Shown: positions 35,631 to 44,785 of the stretch, piece after piece
Layout: each line of letters begins with the position of its first letter
How positions within the stretch are numbered: the first letter of the stretch is position 1
DNA from: Flavobacterium sp. ACN2
Lineage (GTDB): Bacteria; Bacteroidota; Bacteroidia; Flavobacteriales; Flavobacteriaceae
NCBI RefSeq assembly: GCF_002303885.1
Contig: NZ_MRCM01000008.1
Location: 186,001 to 250,000 of the forward strand
Reading direction: 5' to 3'
Length of the DNA stretch: 64,000 nucleotides
Translations under genes and position numbers: made by a program
The notes under the pieces: model-generated
What the model was told of the DNA's origin: nothing
Databases searched by the model: none
The model's input: only the letters and a program-made list of their open reading frames with translations

Positions 35631-35655
35631 TCTTAGATTACGATTTATATAAAAG

Positions 35656-35683
35656 AGGTTTGACGAAAGTCAAACCTTTTTTA
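35656..35683 (+). terminator. Terminator after trxA
   Basis: Arms AGGTTTGAC and GTCAAACCT around a GAAA tetraloop, then a T-run. Confidence 0.9.
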
Positions 35684-35707
35684 TTGTTTTATATGTTAAG
35701 TTTTTTA

Positions 35708-35835
35708 AACACATAGAAACATAAATTTTATGCTCATAAAAGAGTTTAGAGAAAACTAGTTTTTACACATAGCTATGTGGTTTTAAATAAGTGAAACGCC
35801 TCTACACTCAAAGATAAGCTATGTTTCTATGTGTT
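35708..35835. repeat. Inverted repeat AACACATAGAAACATA
   Basis: Perfect 16-bp arms at 35708-35723 and 35820-35835, enclosing a smaller ACACATAGCTATGTG palindrome. It fills the gap between trxA and the convergent AztD-like gene. Confidence 0.8.
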
Positions 35836-35866
35836 AAAATAATTGTAAGAGTTGCTATAAAATCAA

Positions 35867-37090
35867 TTAATGACTGTGCGTTTCACTGTTTTCATAACCC
35901 AAAACTGTAATCATATAAGGTGTACTTGAAACTTTGGTCTTTTTGATTGCCAATGTAGAAAGGTTTACTTGTACTAACTCTCCAGTTGTTGGCGAAGTGA
36001 TATAAGCAAAACGGTCTGTAACTGCCATTTGAGGTTTTAATGTCGCATCTGTAGCTGTTTCTGCAGTTGCTTTAGTTTCTTTCACCGTTTGCAAACTGCT
36101 GATATCATAAAGTTTAAACTCTCCAGAATGCAGTAAAACAGCCAGTTTTTTACGATCGTAACTTGTTTTGCACTGCATAATGGTTGTATTCTGAATAATT
36201 GGTTTTACTGAACCAGCAACAACATCAATTAAATAAGCGCCTTTTGCAGCTGTATAACCAATAAATTTTCCAGCCGAAGCCGTTTCTAAAATACTTCCAA
36301 ACCAAGCTGTTCCAAAATCTGTTGGATGATCGATTAGTTTTTGGTTTCCGTTACTTTCTACAACCAAAATTCCGCTTGATGAACCAAAAACAGCATAAAC
36401 ACCGTCTGAAGCATTTCCGTGAATTCCTTTTGTCGCAAGTTTAGCATCAAAAAGTGTTTTCCCAGTGTTGTCGATAATTTTTACTTTTTCTGGAAGCGTT
36501 CCCGTAACCGAATTATCTTTTACCGTAATCGCATAAGTTCCGTTTGTAAAAGTCGCCATTGCACCGTGATGCGCCAATAAACCTGCGTTTATGGTTTTGA
36601 AAGTCGAGCCAACTTTGTTTACATCAGCTTCTTTACCAACAGAAAGCGTTCCGTCGCCGTCATTAAAAGTCAGGATTTCGCCAATTTTACTTTTAAAATG
36701 CGTTGGTTTTAATGCGCTTGTCGCTAAAATTCCAAATTTCGGAACATCATCAACATCAATATGATCGCCGTGTAATTCCAATCCGCTGTCGAAAGTTTCT
36801 ACAAAATTATTGTCTCTGTGAACAATTCCTGCATAACGTCCAGATTCTGTTGTGTACAAAGACGATTTAGCAAATTTTGCCGTAAAAGAGCTGATTTTAT
36901 CTTCATGCGGATCAAAAAGAGTTAGCTCAGTCGTTTTTTCGTCAGAAAGTAAAACTCGAACAAAAGTGTGTTCTTCAGAAGTGTCGTGATCATGATCGTG
37001 ATCGTCGTGGTTGTCATCGTCGTTGCTGCATGAAACCGCAAAAAGCGATAAAGCGAATAAAAAAAGCAGTTTGTAAAAATTGTTTTTCAT
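35867..37090 (-). CDS. AztD-like zinc-binding beta-propeller lipoprotein
   Basis: This 407-residue lipoprotein has its lipobox at FAVSCSNDD (Cys about 21), directly followed by a metal-binding tract (DDDDNHDDHDHDHD). Then come repeated propeller-like blades with HHGAMATFTNGTYAITVKD, GIHGNASDGVYAVFGS and YDRKKLAVLLHSGEFKLYD. It ends in THSH. The His-rich head and HG-bearing blades match the zinc metallochaperone AztD. It is the last gene of the operon led by the ZnuD-like receptor, so a zinc handover role outside the inner membrane is likely. Confidence 0.75.
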   Translation of the reverse strand: MKNNFYKLLFLFALSLFAVSCSNDDDNHDDHDHDHDTSEEHTFVRVLLSDEKTTELTLFDPHEDKISSFTAKFAKSSLYTTESGRYAGIVHRDNNFVETFDSGLELHGDHIDVDDVPKFGILATSALKPTHFKSKIGEILTFNDGDGTLSVGKEADVNKVGSTFKTINAGLLAHHGAMATFTNGTYAITVKDNSVTGTLPEKVKIIDNTGKTLFDAKLATKGIHGNASDGVYAVFGSSSGILVVESNGNQKLIDHPTDFGTAWFGSILETASAGKFIGYTAAKGAYLIDVVAGSVKPIIQNTTIMQCKTSYDRKKLAVLLHSGEFKLYDISSLQTVKETKATAETATDATLKPQMAVTDRFAYITSPTTGELVQVNLSTLAIKKTKVSSTPYMITVLGYENSETHSH

Positions 37091-37142
37091 TGTAATAAAG
37101 GGTTTAAAATTTGTAAATAATTGATTTTTTGAATGGTTGAAC

Positions 37143-39350
37143 TTATCTCGAAATCGAAAACGGAATCTTCATAGAAACAATAATGTTTCGTCCCGCTTCT
37201 GGAAGTTCGATAAGTCGATAAAAGCTGGTGTGATTTAAGTATCTGGTATTAAATAAATTTTGGATCTGAATATTGAGGCTGATATCCTGTTTTCCTGTTT
37301 TAATTTTTGAGCCAAAAGCCAAATTGAATACATGACTTTCGGCCGTTTTTTTCTCAGGCGGAACGATATTGTTTTGCTGTGCCGTAAAACGATAATCAAC
37401 AGAAAAGTAAGGTTCTTTTAAAAAGCTAATTTGAGGTTCATAATTCAATCCGAACAAAACAGAAGGCGGCGGAGAAAACGGGAGTGTATAGCCTTTTTTG
37501 CTTCCTGATTTTTGTTCCGAATAAAGATATTCGGCACCAATTTCTGCACTTAAAGATTTCAGGAAATAATATCTCGTTTGAAATTCTGCGCCATAACGGA
37601 AAACCTTGCTTTGTTCATATTCAAAAACCTGATTTCCTGCGCCATAATAAATATCATGAGCTGAAGTCGGATTGAGATAAATGAAATTTGGAAAATAATT
37701 TACGAATGGAGTAAATTGAAAAGAGAAGTTTTGCGCTTTCCATTCCATTCCCAAATCCAGTTGATAGGAACGTTCTGCATCCAAATTCGGATTTCCTTTT
37801 TCGAATCGGAAATAATGATAATTTACACCGTTTGAAGCCAATTCTTTGGCAATCGGCATTCTAAAACTCGAACCCAAATTGGCTTTTAGCGAAAGCTTTC
37901 CAAGATTGTAATTTGCTCCGATTGACGATGTAAAACTGTTAAAGATTTTAGTTAGATCTTGAGAACGCTGTAAATATTCCAACTCCGTCTGATTGTTTTC
38001 AGAAACGGGACTTTGAAACCAATCGTAATACGATTTCATTTTGATTTTTCCGTAATCGTAACGAACAGCACCGTTTAAAAACCATTTTTCGTTCAGTTCA
38101 ATTTTATCGTAAGCAAATAAACCCGCGTTAAATTGCGTGAAAGATGGAATTAAAAAACTCCATCCGCCAATTTCATTTTGCTGAAAAACTACATTCGAAC
38201 CAACCGTAATTTGATGATTTTGAATTCTAAATTCGTCTTTAGCAGAAAACGACCAAACATCTTTATCATATTGACGTTCCAAATCTTGTGGAGCGTACAT
38301 ATCTTCCGGATAAATCGGTGGCATATAACCGTGATTTACATAATGGCTATATTCTCTTCTGAAGTTATTTTGAAAACCAATTTGCATCTCAAAAGCATGA
38401 TTTCCCAATTGAAAAGAAGTCGTATTGCTAACCTTTAAATGATTGACTTGCTGATACGGCATCAAAATATCACGACTTGATTTGTCGTGTAATTCGAGAT
38501 CTACATTTCGAGGTTCGAGCCCATGCGCATTCGCGAAAAAACCGCTTTTGGTATGCACATTGCTGATATAGAAAACCGATTTAAAATGTTCTCCCGAATA
38601 ACCTGTGCTCACATGAAAATCAAGTTCTCGTCCAGCCGTATTTCGTAAATGATTTTTGTATAATGGAACAGCATAACTATAGACATGAACCACATCGGTC
38701 GGAACGCGATAATCGCCATAATCCATTGTGGTTACTCGAGAATAAAAGAACCAATTTTCGTTTCTTCCAAATAAATTAATGGAACTTCCAAATTGCGCAT
38801 TGTTGCTTTTTCCAGTAAGATCAACACTTCCGCCAAAAGTATTTTGAGATGGAAGCGGCAACGGTTTAATATTGACTGCACCGCCAACAGCATCAGATCC
38901 GTAAATAAATGAAGAAGGGCCTTTTATAATTTCTACCCGATTGACAGCATATTGATCGATTTCAAGTCCGTGATCTGCGCCCCATTGTTGGCCTTCGTGT
39001 TTCAAGCCATTTTCAACCACAATCACCTGATTAAAGCTCAAACCACGAATAAGCGGTTTTGAACCTCCCGAACCAATCGAAATAGTTTTAACGCCAGGCA
39101 ATTTCTGCAAAGACTGCATTAAACTCCCGCCAAGATTACGCTGAATGAAACTATTGTTTACCGTTTCAACATTCAGCGATTCTTCTTTTTTGCGTTTTTC
39201 GGCAGAATTTCCGTTAATTAAAACTTCGTCAAGTTCCTTGATTTCTGGCTTCTTTTCTGATGGCTGATTTTGAGAAAAAGCTTCTGCTGAAACCAATAAA
39301 CTGAGTAGTAAAAAACAATATTTCCAATACATGGATAGGGCATTCTTCAT
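37143..39350 (-). CDS. ZnuD-like TonB-dependent receptor
   Basis: A 735-residue outer-membrane receptor with a signal peptide (to about 26, EAFSQ). The TonB-box region is ELDEVLING, the plug carries LQKLPGVKTISIGSGGSKPLIRGL and GADHGLEIDQYAVNRVEIIKGPSS, and the barrel ends in IIVSMKIPFSISR. It lacks a carboxypeptidase-like N-terminal domain, unlike the receptor at 1-624. Histidines cluster in external-loop-like segments (NAHGLEPRN, HYVNHGYM). Neighbours encode an AztD-like protein and two DUF4625 lipoproteins, so zinc is the likely substrate. Confidence 0.9.
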   Translation of the reverse strand: MKNALSMYWKYCFLLLSLLVSAEAFSQNQPSEKKPEIKELDEVLINGNSAEKRKKEESLNVETVNNSFIQRNLGGSLMQSLQKLPGVKTISIGSGGSKPLIRGLSFNQVIVVENGLKHEGQQWGADHGLEIDQYAVNRVEIIKGPSSFIYGSDAVGGAVNIKPLPLPSQNTFGGSVDLTGKSNNAQFGSSINLFGRNENWFFYSRVTTMDYGDYRVPTDVVHVYSYAVPLYKNHLRNTAGRELDFHVSTGYSGEHFKSVFYISNVHTKSGFFANAHGLEPRNVDLELHDKSSRDILMPYQQVNHLKVSNTTSFQLGNHAFEMQIGFQNNFRREYSHYVNHGYMPPIYPEDMYAPQDLERQYDKDVWSFSAKDEFRIQNHQITVGSNVVFQQNEIGGWSFLIPSFTQFNAGLFAYDKIELNEKWFLNGAVRYDYGKIKMKSYYDWFQSPVSENNQTELEYLQRSQDLTKIFNSFTSSIGANYNLGKLSLKANLGSSFRMPIAKELASNGVNYHYFRFEKGNPNLDAERSYQLDLGMEWKAQNFSFQFTPFVNYFPNFIYLNPTSAHDIYYGAGNQVFEYEQSKVFRYGAEFQTRYYFLKSLSAEIGAEYLYSEQKSGSKKGYTLPFSPPPSVLFGLNYEPQISFLKEPYFSVDYRFTAQQNNIVPPEKKTAESHVFNLAFGSKIKTGKQDISLNIQIQNLFNTRYLNHTSFYRLIELPEAGRNIIVSMKIPFSISR

Positions 39351-39360
39351 TAATCTGATC

Positions 39361-39831
39361 TTATAAAATTTTAATACTTAAACCTTTCAGCGTCTGCCAG
39401 CCTTCTTTGTCCGTCAAGCGAATCATAAAATGGTAATCTCCAGGATCAACATCGGCAGGAATGGTGATTTGTGCCGTTGCTTCATAACTTTTCACACCGT
39501 TCGGAATACTGTAATTGTTAATGAAAAGCATTGGTTTTATGGGACTTTTTACAGCTTCGGTTTTGCAGGTATTAACTTCTGTACTATGTGTATGATGATC
39601 GAAATTGTGGTGAATGTCTAAGCTGTAAGAGCCCAAAGCGACATTGTCATTAAAAGTGGCTTTAAAAGTGAAGGTTTTTCCGCTTTCGATCGTGCTGCAT
39701 TGAATTGGAAAAGCATCTGTTGCTGAAATGTCAATTAAAGGATATTCGGTGTCAATTTCGGCTTTGTCGCTGGAGCAAGACGTTATAAAGGCAAAAGCAA
39801 AAATGCCTAATAAGAGGTTTAAATTTTTCAT
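39361..39831 (-). CDS. DUF4625 lipoprotein with a His-rich loop
   Basis: This 156-residue lipoprotein has its lipobox in FITSCSSD. The Ig-like DUF4625 fold carries IHHNFDHHTHSTEVNTC, a dense His cluster, and ends in AQITIPADVDPGDYHFMIRL and DKEGW. It lies 10 bp upstream of the ZnuD-like receptor gene and overlaps the preceding DUF4625 gene by 4 bp. A surface metal-binding partner of the receptor is inferred from the His cluster and the operon. Confidence 0.85.
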   Translation of the reverse strand: MKNLNLLLGIFAFAFITSCSSDKAEIDTEYPLIDISATDAFPIQCSTIESGKTFTFKATFNDNVALGSYSLDIHHNFDHHTHSTEVNTCKTEAVKSPIKPMLFINNYSIPNGVKSYEATAQITIPADVDPGDYHFMIRLTDKEGWQTLKGLSIKIL

Positions 39832-40259
39832 ATTTTTTGAGTTATAATCGTTAGGTTTTTCTTTACTTCAAGTTTGCTTCCGTTTTGATCGTTTACGATA
39901 ATGATGAAGTTGTATTTTCCTTCTGTAGCATCTTCTGGAATATCAAAATGTTTGTGAACAGTTGCATTTTTTGCACCTGCATATTGTGTCCAAGTAATTT
40001 CGTGCGACCAGACTTTTGAGTATGTTTCGGTGCTTCTTTGTAGAATTTTTACTTGTACATTTTCGATTTTATCAGCAGCAGTTACTTCTGCATTAAAATG
40101 GAAATCTGCGCCAATAGTTGCTGTTTCGCTGTTGTTAAGACCTAGTTCGATTTTGTCAATCTTTGGAATTGCCTGTTTTTCTTCTGAATCGTCGTTACTG
40201 CAGCTTGTAAGAGCCATTGCGGCAAAGAGCGAAACCAGAATGAGTTTTGTTGTTTTCAT
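39828..40259 (-). CDS. DUF4625 lipoprotein
   Basis: A 143-residue lipoprotein. I start it at the ATG at 40259, which gives MKTTKLILVSLFAAMALTSC. Upstream in-frame Met codons would add non-signal residues. A DUF4625 domain follows, with VWSHEITWTQYAGAKNATVHKHF and EGKYNFIIIVND. It is the first gene of the receptor operon. It has fewer histidines than its neighbour. Confidence 0.85.
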   Translation of the reverse strand: MKTTKLILVSLFAAMALTSCSNDDSEEKQAIPKIDKIELGLNNSETATIGADFHFNAEVTAADKIENVQVKILQRSTETYSKVWSHEITWTQYAGAKNATVHKHFDIPEDATEGKYNFIIIVNDQNGSKLEVKKNLTIITQKI

Positions 40260-40581
40260 TTTTTCTAATTTGATTTTGATCATTTTATAAAGGGTATTTG
40301 GGTTGCGAAAGACAATGCCTACCGATTTTAGCAATCGGATAAACAGAATAAAAGCAGTTCATTTCAGACTAAAACTTTTGGATAAAGCTTTGTTCTAAAT
40401 GAAAAAAGAATAAAATTTTGAGGTGATTTTTTTGTGTAGAAAAGCTATTTCAATATCAATATCAATATGTTGCATTAAATGCTTAAAATGAATGAAATAG
40501 CCTTTGAATGTTTTAAGATTTTGAAATCATAAAAACAATTAAATAGCCGAATTGCAAAACAATAGGGAATACAAAAAAAAA

Positions 40582-40932
40582 CTAAAGTGTAAAAGGCGGG
40601 GCTCGAAGGGAAAATAAAGAGCCCTTAAAAAATGTAAAATGTGGTTTGCTGTAAAAACTAAGGTGTTTTACAACAGGATTATTCTTGAAAAACTGAAAAA
40701 CAGTAAACTCAAAGGTGCCAACAGCACTGAATTTAAAATCACAAATCGAACATTTATGAAATGAATGCAGTTTGGCTTTAAATTGCGGTTTTTCGGAAAC
40801 AGAAAACTCTAATTTCTCTTTGCAACTATGAGTGTCTAAAATATGTTCGTACGAATGGACAGCCGGAAAAAGTATTGCGAACAATACAATTAAAGGCATT
40901 AAAAGATTAATAAGTTTAAGTTTCTTTTTCAT
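40582..40932 (-). CDS. Small exported His/Cys-rich protein, zinc locus copy
   Basis: This 116-residue protein parallels the one at 788-1141: an N-terminal hydrophobic helix, VHSYEHILDTHSC, LHSFHKCSICDFKF and a C-terminal LRAPPF. It stands 322 bp upstream of the first DUF4625 gene on the same strand. Two near-identical 15-bp palindromes lie 41-93 bp before its ATG. Periplasmic metal binding is inferred. I know of no characterised homologue. Confidence 0.75.
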   Translation of the reverse strand: MKKKLKLINLLMPLIVLFAILFPAVHSYEHILDTHSCKEKLEFSVSEKPQFKAKLHSFHKCSICDFKFSAVGTFEFTVFQFFKNNPVVKHLSFYSKPHFTFFKGSLFSLRAPPFTL

Positions 40933-40972
40933 TCGTTGAGATTATTTCCGACTCATTTAAAGTCAGAATTAA

Positions 40973-41025
40973 TGCAATAGTGTTGCAAATATAGAAATCT
41001 TATTTTTAAATGCAATGTTGTTGCA
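40973..41025. promoter_or_regulatory. Pair of Zur-like palindromes
   Basis: TGCAATAGTGTTGCA (40973-40987) and TGCAATGTTGTTGCA (41011-41025) match at 13 of 15 bases and each is an imperfect dyad TGCAAyA-TrTTGCA. They sit between the zinc locus and the aminopeptidase gene. Dyads of this size are typical of Fur/Zur-family repressors. The zinc assignment rests on the neighbouring genes. Confidence 0.55.
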
Positions 41026-41051
41026 GTAATTGTTTGCGAAAAATCAATGCT

Positions 41052-41069
41052 TTTGCTAATTTTAGCAAA
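41052..41069. promoter_or_regulatory. 18-bp palindrome before the aminopeptidase gene
   Basis: TTTGCTAATTTTAGCAAA is symmetric except at the centre and ends 18 bp before the ATG at 41087. It may be an operator, or a hairpin in the leader. Confidence 0.45.
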
Positions 41070-41086
41070 TCTTATATTCCTTAAAA

Positions 41087-43663
41087 ATGAAAATTTTCTA
41101 CAGCTTTCTTTGTTTTTTTATCTTGATTTTCAATGGTTTTTCTCAGTCAAAAGAAATGCAGGTTTATCTTTTGGATAAAGGTGTTTCAGAATCATTGGCT
41201 AATTATAGAAAACAGGAAATCTCAGATGTCACTTACGGACTTTCATTTGAAATTCCGAATAAAAAAGAAGAACAAATTAAAGCCAATTTGGTTTTAGGAG
41301 TAACTTTGCCAAATCATCCTTATCGTTATATTTATTTAGATTTTAAAGAGAAAACGGAAAACATACAAGCAATTGAAGTCAATGGGAAAAAGGTTTCAAT
41401 TGTACACGAAAATGGACATATTGTGATTGATTCTTCGGCTTTAGTTTCAGGAAAAAATAGCATTTCAATTTCTTTTATTGCAGGTAATTTATCATTAAAT
41501 AGAAATGATGATTTTCTATACACTTTATTAGTTCCAGATCGCGCAAGTACATTGTTCCCGTGTTTCGATCAGCCAGACATAAAAGCGACTTATAAACTAA
41601 GTCTTTCTGTGCCCAAAGAATGGTCAGTTTTGGCTGGAGCCCATGTAAAAGAAAAAACCGAAAAGGGAGATTTTACACTGTACACTTTTGGAGAATCAGA
41701 CAAAATGAGTACGTATTTATTTTCTTTCGTTGCAGGAAAATTCAAAAGCGCGACACAAAAGCCAGGTTTAGAAATGACAATGTTGTATCGTGAAAACAGT
41801 CCGGAGAAATTTCGCGTAAGCGCTGATACTATTTTCAGTTTACATCAGCAATCTTTAGATTTTTTAGAAAAATATACTAATTATAAATTTCCATTTCAGA
41901 AATTGGATTTTGCTTCGATTCCCGTTTTTCAATATGGCGGAATGGAGCATGTTGGTGCGATTCAATACAGAGAATCGACTTTGTTTCTGGACAACAGTGC
42001 AACCGACAGCGAGAAATTAAACCGTGCAAAACTCATTGCTCATGAAACCTCACATATGTGGTTTGGCGATTTGGTTACGATGAAGTGGTTTGACGATGTT
42101 TGGATGAAAGAGGTTTTCGCCAACTTCATGGCCGATAAAATCATGAATCCGATTTTTCCAAAAGTCAATCATAATCTGCAATTTTTTACGGCGCATTATC
42201 CTAGCGCTTTCGCGGAAGATCGATCTTTAGGAACTCATCCGATCAAACAGCATTTGGCGAATTTAAAAGATGCGGGTTCGTTGTACGGAGCCATTATTTA
42301 CAACAAAGCGCCAATTATGATGCGTCAGTTAGAGGCTTCTATGGGAAAGGAAGCTTTTCAGAAAGGAATCGAAAAATACATTCAGAAATATGCCAACGAC
42401 AATGCAGATTGGAATAATCTCGTAGAACTTCTTGATGCTGAAACTCCGCTTGACATGAAAAAATGGAGCGATGTCTGGGTAAATAAATCGGGGAGAGCCA
42501 TTTTTACGGATCAAATCGAATATGATGCTAAAAACCGAATTAAAAGCTTTGAAATTCAGCAAAAAGCAGAAGATAAATCAGAGAATATCTGGCCTCAGGT
42601 TTTTCAGATTGGTTTGGTTTATGCCAAAGAAGTGAAGGTTTTATCAGTCAATGTTAATGACAAAAATACCGTTGTAAAAGAAGCTATCGGACTTGAAAAA
42701 CCGTTTGCTATCATTTACAATTATAATGGTTTTGGATACGGTGTTTTTCCGCTTGACGGGAATAATTTGAATTATATTGCTTCTTTAAAAGATGAAATGG
42801 CGAGAGCTTCGGCTTACAGTAATCTCTACGAAAATATGCTTATTGGGAAGATTTCACCTGATGATGCATTTAGATGTTATTTTAGAGGAATTCAATTAGA
42901 AGAAAATGAACTGGTTTTGCGAATTATAACTAATAATATAAACAATATATATTGGAGATTTTTTACAGAAAAACAACAGACAATTAGTGAAAAAATGCTT
43001 GTATATACTTTGTTTACACGTTTGCCATCGGACTTGTCTTTTAATATTAAAAAGACCTTATTTGGTTTGTTTAGCTCGGTTGCTTATTCAGATCTTGGAA
43101 TGACTAGTTTATATAAGGTTTGGAGCAAAGAAATCTCGATTCCGAACTTGAAACTTAACGAAGATGATTACACCAATATGGCGATGAATCTAGCGATTTT
43201 TAAACATCCAAAAGCCGATGAAATCTTGGAAAAAACCAGAACATCTTTCACAAATCCGGATAAACAAAAGCGTTTTGAGTTTTTATTGCCTTCATTATCA
43301 AATGATGAATCGGTTCGAAATGCTTTTATGGAATCTTTAAAAGACGATGCAAACCGTGAGAAAGAATCTTGGGTTTCGGTTGGTTTGGCAAATATTCATC
43401 ATCCGCTTCGTCAAGAAAGTGCGCAGAAATATATTAGATTTTCATTAGATTTGGTTGATGAAATTCAGCGCACGGGAGATATTTTCTTTCCGAAAGATTG
43501 GCTGGATAATACTGTTGGAAAATATTCGTCGAAATTTGCTTTTGATGAAGTACAGCGATTCTTAAAAGAAAACCCTAATTTTAGTCCGATCTTGAAGCGT
43601 AAATTGTTTCAGGCGACAGATTTGCTTTATAAAGCACAAAATATTAAAAAAGAAACCGAATGA
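41087..43663 (+). CDS. M1-family metallopeptidase (aminopeptidase N-like), secreted
   Basis: An 858-residue protein with a signal peptide (to about 20, NGFSQ). The catalytic zinc site is HETSH at 319-323 with the third ligand in KEVFANF (E342). The exopeptidase motif reads GGMEH at 284-288 rather than GAMEN, a variant that may alter the amino-terminus specificity. C-terminal ERAP-like helices follow. It probably acts in the periplasm on peptides. The next gene (DUF58) overlaps by 4 bp. Confidence 0.92.
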   Translation: MKIFYSFLCFFILIFNGFSQSKEMQVYLLDKGVSESLANYRKQEISDVTYGLSFEIPNKKEEQIKANLVLGVTLPNHPYRYIYLDFKEKTENIQAIEVNGKKVSIVHENGHIVIDSSALVSGKNSISISFIAGNLSLNRNDDFLYTLLVPDRASTLFPCFDQPDIKATYKLSLSVPKEWSVLAGAHVKEKTEKGDFTLYTFGESDKMSTYLFSFVAGKFKSATQKPGLEMTMLYRENSPEKFRVSADTIFSLHQQSLDFLEKYTNYKFPFQKLDFASIPVFQYGGMEHVGAIQYRESTLFLDNSATDSEKLNRAKLIAHETSHMWFGDLVTMKWFDDVWMKEVFANFMADKIMNPIFPKVNHNLQFFTAHYPSAFAEDRSLGTHPIKQHLANLKDAGSLYGAIIYNKAPIMMRQLEASMGKEAFQKGIEKYIQKYANDNADWNNLVELLDAETPLDMKKWSDVWVNKSGRAIFTDQIEYDAKNRIKSFEIQQKAEDKSENIWPQVFQIGLVYAKEVKVLSVNVNDKNTVVKEAIGLEKPFAIIYNYNGFGYGVFPLDGNNLNYIASLKDEMARASAYSNLYENMLIGKISPDDAFRCYFRGIQLEENELVLRIITNNINNIYWRFFTEKQQTISEKMLVYTLFTRLPSDLSFNIKKTLFGLFSSVAYSDLGMTSLYKVWSKEISIPNLKLNEDDYTNMAMNLAIFKHPKADEILEKTRTSFTNPDKQKRFEFLLPSLSNDESVRNAFMESLKDDANREKESWVSVGLANIHHPLRQESAQKYIRFSLDLVDEIQRTGDIFFPKDWLDNTVGKYSSKFAFDEVQRFLKENPNFSPILKRKLFQATDLLYKAQNIKKETE

Positions 43664-44586
43664 AAATCGAATCGGAAATAGAGAAAGTCTCCAGTTTTCA
43701 GCATCTAGAAATGCTGGCGAATCAGGTTGTGGAAGGTTTTATATCGGGAATGCACAAGAGTCCGTTTCATGGATTTTCGGCCGAATTTGCCGAACATAAA
43801 GTTTATAATGCAGGCGAAAGCACCAAACATATCGACTGGAAATTATTCGCCAAAACGGATCGTTTGTACACGAAACGTTTTGAGGAAGAAACCAATTTAC
43901 GCTGTCATCTTATTGTAGATAATTCGTCATCAATGCATTATCCTGAGCTCAAATCGAATCAGCCTTTTTATGAAAAGAAGATTGGTTTTGCAGTTTTGGC
44001 CTCGGCAGTTTTGATGAATATTTTAAAGAAACAGCGCGATGCTGTTGGTTTAAGCGTTTTCTCCGATCATTACGAATATTACGCACCAGAAAAAGGAAGC
44101 GATCGCCATCACAGAATGCTTTTGAATAAACTGGAAGAATTATTGGTTCAACCAAAAGTCAAAAAAACGACGGATACGATTACCTATCTGCATCAAATTG
44201 CAGAGAAAATGCATCGCCGTTCTATGATTATTTTGTTTACCGATATGTTCCAGACCGAAGATGATGAAAAGCTTTTTAATGCATTACAGCATCTTAAACA
44301 CAACAAACACAAAGTGGTTTTGTTTCATGTAGTTGATAATGAAACCGAATTGAAATTTGATTTTGATAACGCACCAAGAAAGTTTATCGACTTAGAATCA
44401 GGTGAAGAGGTTTCGATTTTTGCTGACAATGTAAAAGAAGAATATGAAAAAAGGGTAGAAGCTTACTTTAAAAACTTGGCTTTAACCTGTGCAAAGAATC
44501 AAATTAAGTACGTTCCGGTAAATGTTGGCGATAATTTTGAAAAAATATTGACAACATATTTAGTTGAAAAACAAAACTTTGGGTGA
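43660..44586 (+). CDS. DUF58 protein with von Willebrand A-like fold
   Basis: A 308-residue cytoplasmic protein with the DUF58 signature HIDWKLFAKTDRLYTKRFEEE near 59-79, then a MIDAS-like DNSSSM near 87. Usually DUF58 is found with MoxR ATPases and batA-type genes, none of which is here. Instead it overlaps the aminopeptidase stop by 4 bp (ATGA), so the two are translationally coupled. Its function with a peptidase is not clear. Confidence 0.88.
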   Translation: MKIESEIEKVSSFQHLEMLANQVVEGFISGMHKSPFHGFSAEFAEHKVYNAGESTKHIDWKLFAKTDRLYTKRFEEETNLRCHLIVDNSSSMHYPELKSNQPFYEKKIGFAVLASAVLMNILKKQRDAVGLSVFSDHYEYYAPEKGSDRHHRMLLNKLEELLVQPKVKKTTDTITYLHQIAEKMHRRSMIILFTDMFQTEDDEKLFNALQHLKHNKHKVVLFHVVDNETELKFDFDNAPRKFIDLESGEEVSIFADNVKEEYEKRVEAYFKNLALTCAKNQIKYVPVNVGDNFEKILTTYLVEKQNFG

Positions 44587-44624
44587 TTTTTATAAAAATA
44601 ATTTCATTTTTTTTATAAAAACAC

Positions 44625-44654
44625 TTGCAGAAATGAAATTCTGTACTATCTTTG
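44625..44654 (+). promoter_or_regulatory. tRNA-Asp promoter, first copy
   Basis: TTG at 44625-44627, a 19-bp spacer and TATCTTTG at 44647-44654. Confidence 0.75.
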
Positions 44655-44672
44655 CAACCGCAATAACGCAGA

Positions 44673-44746
44673 GGTTTGGTAGTTCAGTTGGTTAGAATAC
44701 ATGCCTGTCACGCATGGGGTCGCGGGTTCGAGTCCCGTCCAGACCG
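44673..44746 (+). tRNA. tRNA-Asp (anticodon GTC), copy 1
   Basis: This 74-nt cloverleaf has acceptor arms GGTTTGG and CCAGACC (one G-U), anticodon loop CTGTCAC, T-arm GGGTTCGAGTCCC and discriminator G. CCA is not encoded. An identical gene lies at 45287. Confidence 0.95.
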
Positions 44747-44757
44747 CAATATTGGGG

Positions 44758-44785
44758 AAGCCTTTCTTAACAGAAAGGCTTTTTT
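44758..44785 (+). terminator. Terminator after the first tRNA-Asp gene
   Basis: Arms AAGCCTTTC and GAAAGGCTT with loop TTAACA, then a T-run. Confidence 0.85.
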
